A DNA stretch of 64,000 nt from Ruegeria arenilitoris (GTDB lineage: Bacteria; Pseudomonadota; Alphaproteobacteria; Rhodobacterales; Rhodobacteraceae). How positions within the stretch are numbered: the first letter of the stretch is position 1; each line of letters begins with the position of its first letter. A program made the translations under genes and the position numbers. Under the pieces are notes generated by a model. The model worked only from the letters and a program-made list of their open reading frames with translations. It searched no databases and was not told the origin of the DNA. The stretch lies in assembly GCF_042675705.1 (NCBI RefSeq), contig NZ_JBHTJJ010000002.1. One strand, 5' to 3'. Of this stretch, positions 15,189 to 24,017 are shown in pieces.

Positions 15189-16528
15189 CATTCGTCGCGC
15201 GCGCGCCATTCCTTCCAGCGCAGCACCATGTTGGCACCGATTTCGGACAACGGTCGGGGCGGCAGGCGTCTGGGCCGGTCCTCGGCACCGAAATGATCGC
15301 TGATCCCGGACCGCACGCCACAGGCCATTTCGGCCGCGGCGATCCCGGTCAGGGAGCCGCGCGCGGTGCCCAACCCGTTCTGGACGCAGGCGGAAAACAC
15401 GCCGGTCTCGACCTCGCGGGTGACCGAGACGCCGTTCAGGCTCAGGCATAGATGGCCGGCCCATTCGTACTCCATCGCGATGCCGCGCAACTGCGGAAAG
15501 CGCCGGTCGAACTTGCGTCGCATCACCGCAACTGTGCGCCGCAGGTCCGATGCCCGCGCCTCCATGCCCGGACGCAGCACCGCACAGGTGCGGGTAATGA
15601 TCCGGTTGCCGCCCTGCCCGGTGTCGATCCGGCGCATGGTGGTGCCCATCGGATCGGACGGGGTCACGCCCCAGCGCGGCTGGCCACCCAGCCGGGCCAG
15701 CGCATCGGCCTCCAGTTCTCGCGTCATCGCCGCGAACAGAAACAGCTGCATCAGCCGGCCACGTTCGACACCGAAACTTTCCAGATGACCGTTCACCGAC
15801 AGGATCAGCCGGCCGGTCGAGACCTGCCCGCGCGCGATCTGCACACGCCAGCCCGCCCCGTCGCGCTGGAATGCGTTGACCGCACTGTGTTCATAAATCT
15901 GCACCCCATCGGCCGCCAAACCCGCCGCCAAACCGCGCACATAGCCCGCCGGCTGCAGCATGACCGTGCCCGGCGTATACAGCCCCGAGACATAGTGCCC
16001 GGACCCGGTAAGTTCCTGCATCTGCTGCGGGTCCAGCATCTCGAACCGCTCGCCGAGGCTGTCCAGATGACGGGCATAGCTTTGGTTGTGCGCATGTCCC
16101 GCCGGGCTGGCCGCGCCGTTCACCTTGCCCGTCGGATCGAAATAGTTGGGGTCGATGCCGTATTCCTCGACCGCTGCGCGGGCAAAGGCGATGGCCTGCC
16201 GGTTCAGCCCGATTATCGCCCGGTCATCGCCCGCCCCAGCATAGTCGTCCGAGGCTAGGTCATGCGGCAGATCGATCATGAAGCCCGAGTTGCGCCCCGC
16301 CGCGCCTTCCGCCACGCGCCCAGCTTCAAGCACCACGATCCGCGCATCGGGCACCAGCTGCCGCAGACGCCGCGCCGCAGACAGCCCGGCAAAACCGGCG
16401 CCCACGATGGTGAAATCTGCGGTGATATTGCCCGAAAGCTGCCGCGCGGGAGTTTGCGGGCCCAGCAGGGCATTCCACGCAGCTGGACCGCGCTGCACCG
16501 GCAGGCGGCAAGCGGTGAACCGCGTCAA
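15188..16528 (-). CDS. FAD-dependent oxidoreductase, DAO/PuuB-like
   Basis: 446 residues of the D-amino acid oxidase superfamily. The dinucleotide-binding motif FTIVGAGFAGLSAARRL sits near residues 39-55 and GRNSGFMIDLPH follows. The closest recognised type is gamma-glutamylputrescine or related amine oxidases. Its start overlaps the aldehyde dehydrogenase stop by four bases (ATGA), so the two are co-translated: the oxidase would make an aldehyde from an amine and the dehydrogenase would oxidise it. The true amine is unknown. Confidence 0.85.
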   Translation of the reverse strand: MTRFTACRLPVQRGPAAWNALLGPQTPARQLSGNITADFTIVGAGFAGLSAARRLRQLVPDARIVVLEAGRVAEGAAGRNSGFMIDLPHDLASDDYAGAGDDRAIIGLNRQAIAFARAAVEEYGIDPNYFDPTGKVNGAASPAGHAHNQSYARHLDSLGERFEMLDPQQMQELTGSGHYVSGLYTPGTVMLQPAGYVRGLAAGLAADGVQIYEHSAVNAFQRDGAGWRVQIARGQVSTGRLILSVNGHLESFGVERGRLMQLFLFAAMTRELEADALARLGGQPRWGVTPSDPMGTTMRRIDTGQGGNRIITRTCAVLRPGMEARASDLRRTVAVMRRKFDRRFPQLRGIAMEYEWAGHLCLSLNGVSVTREVETGVFSACVQNGLGTARGSLTGIAAAEMACGVRSGISDHFGAEDRPRRLPPRPLSEIGANMVLRWKEWRARDE

Positions 16529-18021
16529 TCCACCGCCTCGTCGGCATCATCCGACAGGTCGATCCACAGCGTCTTCAGCTGCGTGTACTGGTCATGCGCG
16601 TGCAGCCCGTTGTCCCGCCCGCCAAAACCAGACTGCTTGTAGCCGCCAAACGGGGTCGAGATGTCGCCCTCGCCAAAGCTGTTCACCGTCACGGTTCCGG
16701 CCCGGATCGCGCGGGCGCCGCGCAGGGCGCGCTTGGCGTTGGCCGTAAACAGCGATGCGCACAGCCCATATGGCGTGTCATTGGCCATCGCGATGGCCTC
16801 GTCGAACCCCGCGACCTCGATCACCGACAGAACGGGCCCAAAGATTTCCTCACGCGCCAGCGGCGCGTCATTGTCCGGAAGCTCGACCACGGTTGCCTCG
16901 ACGAACCCGTTTTCGGCCTTGCCGCCCAGAAGGACTGAAGGCGCCTTGTCCAGATAACCGCAGACCTTGTTGAAATGGTCTTTGCTGACCAGCGCGCCCA
17001 GACGGGTTGCAGGGTCCAGCGGGTCGCCCACAGTCCACTGGCGGGTGTGGTGGGCGATGCGCTCCAGCAGGTCAGCCTTGACCGCGCGGTGCACGATCAG
17101 GCGCGACGTGGCCGAGCAATTCTCGCCCATGTTCCAGAACGCCCCGTTCACCACATGGGCGGCAACCCGGTCGAGGTTCTCGGCATCCTCCATCACGATG
17201 GCCGGGTTCTTGCCGCCCATTTCCAGCACCACCTCCTTGGCGTTGCTTTCGGCCGCATAGGACAGGAATTTCTTGCCCGTCACGGTCGACCCGGTGAAAG
17301 ACACCATGTCGATATCCATGTGCCGTCCGATGGGTTCACCCACCTCGGCGCCGCCACCCGGAACCACGTTCAGAACCCCGCGCGGCAGCCCGGCCTCGGC
17401 CGCCAGTTCGGCCAGACGCAGGGCGGCCAGCGGAGTTTCCATCGCCGGTTTCACCACCACCGAGCACCCGGCCGCCAGCGACGGGCCGATCTTCCAGGCC
17501 AGCATCAGCAAGGGGAAGTTCCAAGGCAGCACCAGCCCCACCACCCCGATCGGTTCGCGCAGGATCATCGCGATGTGGTCGTCGCTGGCAGGCGCAACTT
17601 GATCGTAAATCTTGTCAATCGCCTCGGCGTGCCATTTCAGGCAGTGGATCGCCTCGGGCACATCCACGGTTTCGCAGTCAAAGATGGTTTTGCCGCTGTC
17701 GATGCTTTCCATCACCGCCAGTTCGCGAGCATTGCGGGTCATCAGCTTGGCCAGGCGGATCAACACATCCTTTCGCGCCGACGGGTGCAGGCGCGACCAG
17801 CGGCCGTCGTCGAAAGACTCGCGCGCCTTTTCCACGGCCAGGTCCACATCGGCGGCGGCGCAGGCCGCGACCTCGGTCAGCACCGCGCCGGTGGCCGGAT
17901 TCACCGTGGGAAACACCGCGCCCGAGATCGCCGGGCGATAGCCGCCGTCGATGAAGGCGCCGGTGGGCAGGTCCAGCCCGGCGGCGATGGATGCGTATTC
18001 GTCCCGTGTCAGCATGCCCAT
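16525..18021 (-). CDS. Aldehyde dehydrogenase (NAD-dependent, PuuC-like)
   Basis: 498 residues. Catalytic Cys302 in GENCSATSR and general base Glu267 in LEMGGKNP are in place, as is the conserved PWNFPLLM. GGAGGG lies 7 bases before the ATG. Middle gene of a DapA-ALDH-oxidase operon. Sequence type resembles gamma-glutamyl-gamma-aminobutyraldehyde or betaine-type aldehyde dehydrogenases; context supports an amine-derived aldehyde. Confidence 0.9.
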   Translation of the reverse strand: MGMLTRDEYASIAAGLDLPTGAFIDGGYRPAISGAVFPTVNPATGAVLTEVAACAAADVDLAVEKARESFDDGRWSRLHPSARKDVLIRLAKLMTRNARELAVMESIDSGKTIFDCETVDVPEAIHCLKWHAEAIDKIYDQVAPASDDHIAMILREPIGVVGLVLPWNFPLLMLAWKIGPSLAAGCSVVVKPAMETPLAALRLAELAAEAGLPRGVLNVVPGGGAEVGEPIGRHMDIDMVSFTGSTVTGKKFLSYAAESNAKEVVLEMGGKNPAIVMEDAENLDRVAAHVVNGAFWNMGENCSATSRLIVHRAVKADLLERIAHHTRQWTVGDPLDPATRLGALVSKDHFNKVCGYLDKAPSVLLGGKAENGFVEATVVELPDNDAPLAREEIFGPVLSVIEVAGFDEAIAMANDTPYGLCASLFTANAKRALRGARAIRAGTVTVNSFGEGDISTPFGGYKQSGFGGRDNGLHAHDQYTQLKTLWIDLSDDADEAVD

Positions 18022-18024
18022 GCT

Positions 18025-18942
18025 TCAGCCCTCCGCCATGATGTCTGTGATCTTGTGTTTCAACACGCGGGTCACCTGTTCCAGCGCGCGCTTGTCATCC
18101 TTGTTCAGCCCCTTCAGAGGCGGCCGAACCGCGCCCGCTGGGATGCCGTTCATCGTGACCCCATGCTTGATGGTCTGGATGAACTTGCCGCCCTGTTCGA
18201 GCACCCGCATCAACGGCATCAGCGCCGACATGATCCGGCGGCCCTTGGCGAAATCGCCTTGCAACACGCAGGTCTCATACAGCGCCACATGCTCGCGCGG
18301 CAGAAAATTCGACCCGCCACAGACCCAGAACGGCGCGCCCCAGGCGAAGAATTCCAGCGCCTGATCGTCCATGCCGCAGCCCAGCTGGATATGCGGATAG
18401 TCCCGCGCCAGCATGTGTACGCGGTTGATGTCGCCCGAGCTTTCCTTGATGCCGCAGAAATTGCGGCTGCGCCCCACACGGTCGAGGAACTCGGCGCCCA
18501 TCATCGTGCCGGTGCGGTGCGGATAATTGTACAGCATCACCGGCAGATCCGCCGCCTTGTCGATGGCCAGCGCATTCAGTGCGTTTTCCCGGTCCGTCGG
18601 CACCGAATAGGGCGGGCTGGCCAGCAGGATGGCATCGGCCCCGATCTGGCGCGCGCCTTGGGCCAACGCGATCGAATCCGGCGTCAACATCGCGCCGGTC
18701 CCGACCACCAAAGGCAGCCGACCCTTCAGTCGCTGGTGGATAAAACGCGCCAGTTCCAGCCTTTCATCAACGGTCTGGGCATAGTTTTCGCCCGTGGACC
18801 CGCCCGAGATCAGACCGTGCACGCCGTTTTCGACCAGGTATTCGATCACCTCGGCCAAGGCATCCCAATCAACGCTGAAATCCGCGTGATACGGGGTCAC
18901 CACCGGGGTGTATATCCCCTGAAATCTGAACACAGGCGTCAT
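18025..18942 (-). CDS. Dihydrodipicolinate synthase/N-acetylneuraminate lyase family protein
   Basis: 305 residues, a TIM-barrel class I aldolase or dehydratase. Schiff-base Lys166 in GIKESSGD and the conserved Tyr140 in YNYPHRTG are visible. ATG 18942 is preferred to one seven codons upstream because AGAGG lies properly placed before it. First gene of the operon with the aldehyde dehydrogenase and the FAD oxidase. A lysine biosynthetic role is unlikely in this catabolic setting; a keto-acid lyase or deaminase is likelier, as in hydroxyproline or uronic-acid pathways. Confidence 0.85.
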   Translation of the reverse strand: MTPVFRFQGIYTPVVTPYHADFSVDWDALAEVIEYLVENGVHGLISGGSTGENYAQTVDERLELARFIHQRLKGRLPLVVGTGAMLTPDSIALAQGARQIGADAILLASPPYSVPTDRENALNALAIDKAADLPVMLYNYPHRTGTMMGAEFLDRVGRSRNFCGIKESSGDINRVHMLARDYPHIQLGCGMDDQALEFFAWGAPFWVCGGSNFLPREHVALYETCVLQGDFAKGRRIMSALMPLMRVLEQGGKFIQTIKHGVTMNGIPAGAVRPPLKGLNKDDKRALEQVTRVLKHKITDIMAEG

Positions 18943-19094
18943 CTCAATCCTCTTGCCGGGCACGCATGAAGCTTGCGCCCGACACCAAGGCTAAGAAAAA
19001 TACAAGATGTGCACAATGCAGATTCCCGACATGAACGGCCCAGGATCCGACATGTCGAAGAAAATCGGACGACGATGCGTCGGCCTAAACACCG

Positions 19095-20246
19095 TCAGCT
19101 CAGTGCTTGACCTTCCTGCCAGACCTGGAGCAGCCGTTGGTCAGAGACATGCAAAATATTTGCGCGGGCACCAACCGCCAAACGGCCAAGATCTGATCTG
19201 CCGATCAGGTCCGCGGGAAACCGGGTCGCCATGTCGAAAGCAGCTTGCAAAGGCAGTTGCGCGAATGCAACGACGTTGCGGACCGCGTCCAACAGCTCGA
19301 GATGCGCACCGGCCAGCGTTCCATCGGCGAGGGTCAACCGGTTGCCGTCGCGCAAGATCTGCCGGCCGTTCAGCAGGAAGCTGTCGATATCCGACCCGGC
19401 GGTCGCCATCGCGTCGCTGACAAGGAAGACACAGCCTGGGTCCGCTTTGGCCCGAATGGCATTGCGCACTGAAACCGGGTGGACGTGAATTCCATCAGCG
19501 ATCAGGCCCGCCGACAGCTCGCCAAGCGCCAGTGCCGCGCCAACGACGCCGGGCTCTCGGTTGCCCATCTGGCTCTGAGCATTGAACAAATGCGTGACGC
19601 AACGCGCCCCGGCCTGAGCCGCTTTCTGACAGGTTTCAAAACTCGCATCCGTATGGCCCAGCGAGACGACGATCCCAGCTTGGGTCATAGCGCGTATCTG
19701 ATCATCGGTCACACTTTCCGGCGCCACCGTAACCTTGAGAACCGGCAACTGCGCGGCTGTGTCCAGCAACAAATCCAGATCAGCCTGCGCCATCGGTCGG
19801 ATCAGGGCAGCATCATGTGCACCCTTGCGGGTTTGGGACAGGTGCGGGCCTTCCAGATGAAGGCCGACGATGCCGGGAACACCCTCGGTCACGGCCGCAA
19901 TCGTGGCCGCGATCGCCCGGCGCGTGATCTCAGGCGTATCCGTGATCAGCGTTGGCAAGATCGACGTTGCTCCGATACGCGTATGTGCCTGCGACATCGT
20001 GCGGAGAGTGGCCAGATCTGGGGCGTTGTTCAGCATTGCCCCGCCGCCGCCATTGACCTGCAGATCGACGAAGCCCGGGACCAGAAGGCCACCGTCCAGC
20101 TGCCACACCCTCGCTGTGCCAGGAGTGTCGGAGACAAGCGTCACGCCCTCGATACGTCCTTCCGCGAACAGAAGAGTATGATCCTGCAGGATACCTGCAG
20201 GGGTCAAAATGTCCGCGCCCGCCAGAGCCTGCAATTCGCTGGTCAT
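19095..20246 (-). CDS. nagA: N-acetylglucosamine-6-phosphate deacetylase NagA
   Basis: Cytoplasmic amidohydrolase, 383 residues, converting GlcNAc-6-P to GlcN-6-P plus acetate. The motifs HLEGPHL, GHTDASF, THLFNAQS and the catalytic aspartate in FLVSDAMAT are visible in NagA order. Start overlaps the preceding SIS-domain gene by four bases (ATGA). Last gene of the minus-strand nag operon. Confidence 0.93.
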   Translation of the reverse strand: MTSELQALAGADILTPAGILQDHTLLFAEGRIEGVTLVSDTPGTARVWQLDGGLLVPGFVDLQVNGGGGAMLNNAPDLATLRTMSQAHTRIGATSILPTLITDTPEITRRAIAATIAAVTEGVPGIVGLHLEGPHLSQTRKGAHDAALIRPMAQADLDLLLDTAAQLPVLKVTVAPESVTDDQIRAMTQAGIVVSLGHTDASFETCQKAAQAGARCVTHLFNAQSQMGNREPGVVGAALALGELSAGLIADGIHVHPVSVRNAIRAKADPGCVFLVSDAMATAGSDIDSFLLNGRQILRDGNRLTLADGTLAGAHLELLDAVRNVVAFAQLPLQAAFDMATRFPADLIGRSDLGRLAVGARANILHVSDQRLLQVWQEGQALS

Positions 20247-21274
20247 ACGGTTTCCGTCACCTTGTTCAGGTGCCGCGGTGCGTCCGGGTCGATCCCGCGC
20301 GAAGCGGCAAATGCCTCGACCATCGCGTAGAAGGAGACGATCAGGCTCAGCGGGTCGGTCAGAGCATGGCCCGTGCGGACATGCGGAATGCGCGTTGCTG
20401 CAGTAACCCTGTCCGTGGTCGCAAAGACACGGGCACCCTTGGCGCTGATCGCGTCGGCCACCTCCGCCAACGCAGGCTCCGCCGCATCTGCCGCTGCAAA
20501 GCTGAGTACCGGAAAACCGTCCTCGACGATGGACACTGGCCCGTGCAGAACCTCGGCCGAGGAATAGCTTTCAGCGTGCAGCTGGCAGGTCTCCTTGAAT
20601 TTCAGCGCAGCTTCGTTCGATACGGCCAGTGCCTGGCCCCGGCCAAGTGTGAACAGTGACGGATGAGCACCGATAGCGTCACGCACTTCGGGCCAATCGA
20701 TCCGGGCCGCCTGATCCAGCTGCTCGGGCAGGTCGCGCAACGCCGCCAGCAGCGCCGCATCCTGCCCCCACTCTGCCAACAGCCACAAGCCGGCCACCGC
20801 CGATGTGACGAAGGTCTTGGTTGCCGCAACACTCAGTTCGGGGCCCGCCTGAATATCTATGGTGTGATCGCTGACCTCGGCCAACGGTGAAGCGGCGTCG
20901 TTGGTCAACGCTACTGTCAATGCGCCGTCGCGCCGGGCATTGCGAGCCATGGCCACGATGTCAGGGCTTTTGCCGGATTGCGACACCGACAGGCACATCG
21001 CCTGACGCATGCGCAGAACGGAATCGTAGATCGATCCGATCGACGGCCCGACCGAGGCCACCGGCACACCCAATAGGATCTCCGACGCGTATTTGAGATA
21101 GGTGCAGACGTGATCGGAAGACCCGCGTGCGACCGTCACGACAAATGTCGGGTCCAGTTCGCGGGCAACCGAGGCGACCGCCTCAATGTCGGTCTGGCCC
21201 CGACTCAGAAGCCTTTCTACGGCCACGGGGATTTCATCAATTTCCCGGCGCATCCGGGTGATCTGCTGTTGCAT
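20243..21274 (-). CDS. SIS-domain glucosamine-6-phosphate deaminase, NagB-II/AgaS type
   Basis: 343 residues with two SIS domains and no glutaminase domain. The sugar-phosphate loops read ARGSSDH and SVSQSGKSPD. This family replaces NagB in many proteobacteria and converts GlcN-6-P to fructose-6-P plus ammonia. Placement between the GntR regulator and nagA supports this over GlmS-like synthesis. Confidence 0.9.
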   Translation of the reverse strand: MQQQITRMRREIDEIPVAVERLLSRGQTDIEAVASVARELDPTFVVTVARGSSDHVCTYLKYASEILLGVPVASVGPSIGSIYDSVLRMRQAMCLSVSQSGKSPDIVAMARNARRDGALTVALTNDAASPLAEVSDHTIDIQAGPELSVAATKTFVTSAVAGLWLLAEWGQDAALLAALRDLPEQLDQAARIDWPEVRDAIGAHPSLFTLGRGQALAVSNEAALKFKETCQLHAESYSSAEVLHGPVSIVEDGFPVLSFAAADAAEPALAEVADAISAKGARVFATTDRVTAATRIPHVRTGHALTDPLSLIVSFYAMVEAFAASRGIDPDAPRHLNKVTETV

Positions 21275-21282
21275 GATGTGTC

Positions 21283-22050
21283 CTAGCTGTTGGCCAACCG
21301 CAATTCGGCGACAAAATCATAGGCGTCGCCGCGATAGATCGACCGAGTGAATTCAACGACCCGCCGATTGGACAGGTATGATGTACGAACGATGCGAAGC
21401 CCGGCCGCACCGGGTTCGACCCCAAGCAAACCCGCGTCGGCGCTGTCCAGATTGATCGCCGATATGCGCTGCAGCGCCCGTACGGGCCGGTTTCCATCCC
21501 GCTCCAAGACTTCGTACAAGGAGGCTTCGACCTCCTGCGGGCGCGGCAGAATGTCGATTGGCAGCGAGGCCCGTTCGATCGCCATGGGCCGATCGTTGGC
21601 CATACGCAGGCGCGAGATGCGCGCGACCGCTTCGCCCGAGGAAAGGGCCAGCGCCATCACCTCCTCGGGCGACGGAGTGTGAACACCGCGCTCGAGCCAC
21701 TCGCTTGAGGATTCAAGACCGCGTCGGTTCATGTCCTCGGTGAACGAGGTCAGCCGTGACAGGGATTGCTCGACCCGAGGCGTTCCGTCGGCCACAAAAC
21801 TGCCCGAGCCCTGGCGCTGAATGACGATTCCCCGATCTACCAGATCCTGCATCGCCCGGCGCACGGTGACGCGGGAAAGGCCCGTGAGGTTTGCGATCTC
21901 GCGTTCGGCCGGGAGCGGTGCACTTTCCGCCAGCAGACCATTCTCGATGCCCTCTTCGATCCGCTTGCGCAACCGAACGTACCGCGGCCCCACGGCCCGC
22001 TGCATCCAGTCACCGGTCCTGAGGAAGGTTTCGATCGTTTCGGCGGTCAT
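21283..22050 (-). CDS. GntR-family regulator (HutC/UTRA subfamily) of amino-sugar use
   Basis: 255 residues. Winged helix N-terminus (LPAEREIANLTGLSRVTVRR, about residues 48-67) and a UTRA effector domain to the C-terminus, as in NagR/NagQ/DasR. Effector probably GlcN-6-P or GlcNAc-6-P. It is encoded between nagK and nagB-II, and the divergent promoter region upstream of nagK has mirror-image GGTAT repeats that may be its operators. Confidence 0.9.
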   Translation of the reverse strand: MTAETIETFLRTGDWMQRAVGPRYVRLRKRIEEGIENGLLAESAPLPAEREIANLTGLSRVTVRRAMQDLVDRGIVIQRQGSGSFVADGTPRVEQSLSRLTSFTEDMNRRGLESSSEWLERGVHTPSPEEVMALALSSGEAVARISRLRMANDRPMAIERASLPIDILPRPQEVEASLYEVLERDGNRPVRALQRISAINLDSADAGLLGVEPGAAGLRIVRTSYLSNRRVVEFTRSIYRGDAYDFVAELRLANS

Positions 22051-22934
22051 GCTGCCCCCAATCTGGCGCGCTCGGCCAGCTGTGCGGCGAGCTGCAGCGC
22101 CCCGTCAAGGGCGGTGCCCGTCGGTTCGATCATCGCGCTCTGCACCTGGGTGGAAAGATAGGCGATGTAATGCGATGCCACCCCGCCCACCGCACAGACC
22201 GGCTCGGCATCATCGCGACCAAGGGCCTGAAGCCCTGCAGCGACATAGTCGGCGCCCTCGCGCATCAGGGCTACGGCCACCACATCGCCTTTTTGAGCCG
22301 CCGCAATGATTTCGGGCGAGAAGTCTGCGATTTCGGCCGGCCGCGCCTGCCCCGCAAATCGCACGATCTGCATCGGGTCATCGTCAAAACGTCTGCGTAT
22401 GGACCGCGTCAGCGCGCTGTCGGGGATTATTCCGTCCGCTGCAAGCAACACCCGCCGCAGCAACTGCTTTCCCAGCCAATATCCGGACGCATCATCACCG
22501 ATGAGCGCGCCGTATCCGCCAAGCAACCGGATTTCGCCATCACTTTGCCGGGCCAGGAACGATCCTGTGCCGATCCCGATCAAACATCCATCGACCGGAC
22601 CCAACGCCCCAACCACGGCCGAGCGACGGTCATCCTCGACTTGCACAATGCGCGATGGCAGGTGCCGTGCGATTTCAGCACCGGTGTCCGCGTCGGTCAC
22701 GCCAGCCAGCCCTGCGTAGATCGGAATCCCGGTCAAAGCCGCTTCGGGCATCGCAGCACGCTCGGCCAGAGCCCGCAGCCCGGCATTCAGCGTTGAGATA
22801 GCCGCCGCACGATCGGAATAGACATTGGCGCTTCCCAGAATCAGATCATGCCGCCCGGTGGGGCCGACCATGGCAAACCGGCAGCGTGTACCGCCACCGT
22901 CAATTGCAATGAGATATTGGAGGGACTCATCCAT
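22047..22934 (-). CDS. BadF/BadG/BcrA-type ATPase, N-acetylglucosamine kinase
   Basis: 295 residues of the ASKHA fold. The N-terminal phosphate loop is IDGGGTRCRFAMVG and the conserved GDDASGYWLGKQ is seen near the middle. The family includes GlcNAc kinases and glucosamine kinases. ATG 22934 is chosen because AAAGG lies 7 bases before it and the phosphate loop then begins at the usual distance; an upstream in-frame ATG has no ribosome binding site. First gene of the nag operon, divergent from murQ. Confidence 0.85.
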   Translation of the reverse strand: MDESLQYLIAIDGGGTRCRFAMVGPTGRHDLILGSANVYSDRAAAISTLNAGLRALAERAAMPEAALTGIPIYAGLAGVTDADTGAEIARHLPSRIVQVEDDRRSAVVGALGPVDGCLIGIGTGSFLARQSDGEIRLLGGYGALIGDDASGYWLGKQLLRRVLLAADGIIPDSALTRSIRRRFDDDPMQIVRFAGQARPAEIADFSPEIIAAAQKGDVVAVALMREGADYVAAGLQALGRDDAEPVCAVGGVASHYIAYLSTQVQSAMIEPTGTALDGALQLAAQLAERARLGAA

Positions 22935-22938
22935 ATAG

Positions 22939-22962
22939 ATACCTTTACGATACCTTTTGTCT
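22939..22962. promoter_or_regulatory. Left GGTAT repeat element, upstream of the GlcNAc kinase gene
   Basis: On the minus strand this reads AGACAAAAGGTAT, then six bases, then GGTAT, giving two GGTAT copies 11 bases apart, one helical turn. It overlaps the ribosome binding site region of the kinase gene. A 13-base mirror copy lies near murQ. Likely binding site for the GntR-family regulator in this operon. Confidence 0.6.
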
Positions 22963-23040
22963 GAAAAAAAGACCTCTTGTGTGCCGAGATCGTGATTTTT
23001 CATGCTTATCGGTCGATATTTCGCGATTTAAAACGAATGG

Positions 23041-23070
23041 TAGACAAAAGGTATTATATAGGTATTATCT
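23041..23070 (+). promoter_or_regulatory. Right GGTAT repeat element and murQ promoter
   Basis: AGACAAAAGGTAT, six bases, GGTAT: the mirror copy of the element near the kinase gene. A sigma-70-like promoter is superimposed: TAGACA at 23041-23046, 16 bases, TATTAT at 23063-23068. The GGTAT repeats fill the spacer and the -10 region, so a bound regulator would block polymerase. Transcription would start near 23075, just before the murQ ribosome binding site. Confidence 0.6.
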
Positions 23071-23091
23071 TCGATGCCAAAGGGGAATCAC

Positions 23092-23985
23092 ATGACGCCG
23101 CACATGCTGCCGCAAACCGAAATGCTGCGCGACGAATCCGAGGGACTGGACCTGCGCCCGGACGCCGAAGTTCTGCGCCTGCTGCTGGATGCGCAGAAAG
23201 CCGCACTGAACGGGCTGGATGCATGCCTTCAGGATATCTCAAGAGGTGCGGCATTGATGGCAGAAACCATCCGCACCGGGGGGCGGCTCTATTATGCCGC
23301 CGCCGGGTCGTCCGGGCTGATGGGCTTGGCCGATGGGGCGGAGATACCGGGGACATTCGGCCTGTCTCCAGAGTCGATCGCCATCTGCATGGCCGGCGGC
23401 ATACCGACCGGGGCAGAGATGCCGGGTCACACCGAAGATGACACCCGAACTGCCGAAATCGCAGCCGCCGACCTCCGCCCCACGGACACGGTGATCGCGA
23501 TATCCGCCAGCGGCACCACGCCTTACCCGTTGACCTTTGCCGGAATTGCAAGGTCCCGCGGCGCCAAAACCATCTGCATTGCCAACAACGCCGACGCTTT
23601 GCTGTTCGAGCACGCCGATTGCGCAATTTGCCTGAACACCCCGCCCGAAGTCATTGCCGGATCGACCCGACTGGGCGCCGCAACCGCGCAAAAGGCGGCG
23701 CTCAACATGCTCTCGACCCTCATGGGTGTCAGGTTGGGCCATGTGCATGACGGCATGATGGTCAACGTGGTGGCCGACAATGCCAAGCTGCGTCAGCGCG
23801 CAGAAGGAATCATCCGGAACATAACCGGCGCCACACCTCAGCACGCCGCTGATGCCCTGAATCGTGCCGAAGGCAACCTGAAGCTTGCCGTACTTTTGGC
23901 CGCCGGTGCCGCAACACCGGCGCAGGCCAGTGAACTGCTGACGGCATCGGGCGGCCATCTGCGCCCTGCGTTGGACCAGATTTGA
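23092..23985 (+). CDS. murQ: N-acetylmuramic acid 6-phosphate etherase MurQ
   Basis: 297 residues with a SIS domain (ISASGTTPYPLTFAG) and the MurQ signature GSTRLGAATAQKAALNMLST. It removes the lactyl ether from MurNAc-6-P to give GlcNAc-6-P, which NagA and NagB-II then process. ATG 23092 is chosen because AAAGGGGA precedes it by five bases; another ATG six codons upstream lacks one. First gene of an operon with an ABC importer, so the locus probably takes up and degrades murein-derived sugars. Confidence 0.93.
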   Translation: MTPHMLPQTEMLRDESEGLDLRPDAEVLRLLLDAQKAALNGLDACLQDISRGAALMAETIRTGGRLYYAAAGSSGLMGLADGAEIPGTFGLSPESIAICMAGGIPTGAEMPGHTEDDTRTAEIAAADLRPTDTVIAISASGTTPYPLTFAGIARSRGAKTICIANNADALLFEHADCAICLNTPPEVIAGSTRLGAATAQKAALNMLSTLMGVRLGHVHDGMMVNVVADNAKLRQRAEGIIRNITGATPQHAADALNRAEGNLKLAVLLAAGAATPAQASELLTASGGHLRPALDQI

Positions 23986-24017
23986 ACCAAGAAGAAGACC
24001 AAAAGGGAGAATACATC

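Noticed and set aside
16975..18969. 664-codon plus-strand frame opposite the aldehyde dehydrogenase and DapA-family genes
   Set aside because: Spans two genes and their junction on the other strand; no motif supports it.
18943..19094. Gap between the DapA-family gene and nagA
   Set aside because: Searched for a small RNA, operator or leader; only AT-richer promoter-like sequence was seen, nothing specific enough to name.
19007..19420. Plus-strand frame starting between the DapA-family gene and nagA
   Set aside because: Mostly antisense to nagA with no ribosome binding site; the 150-base gap itself shows no gene.
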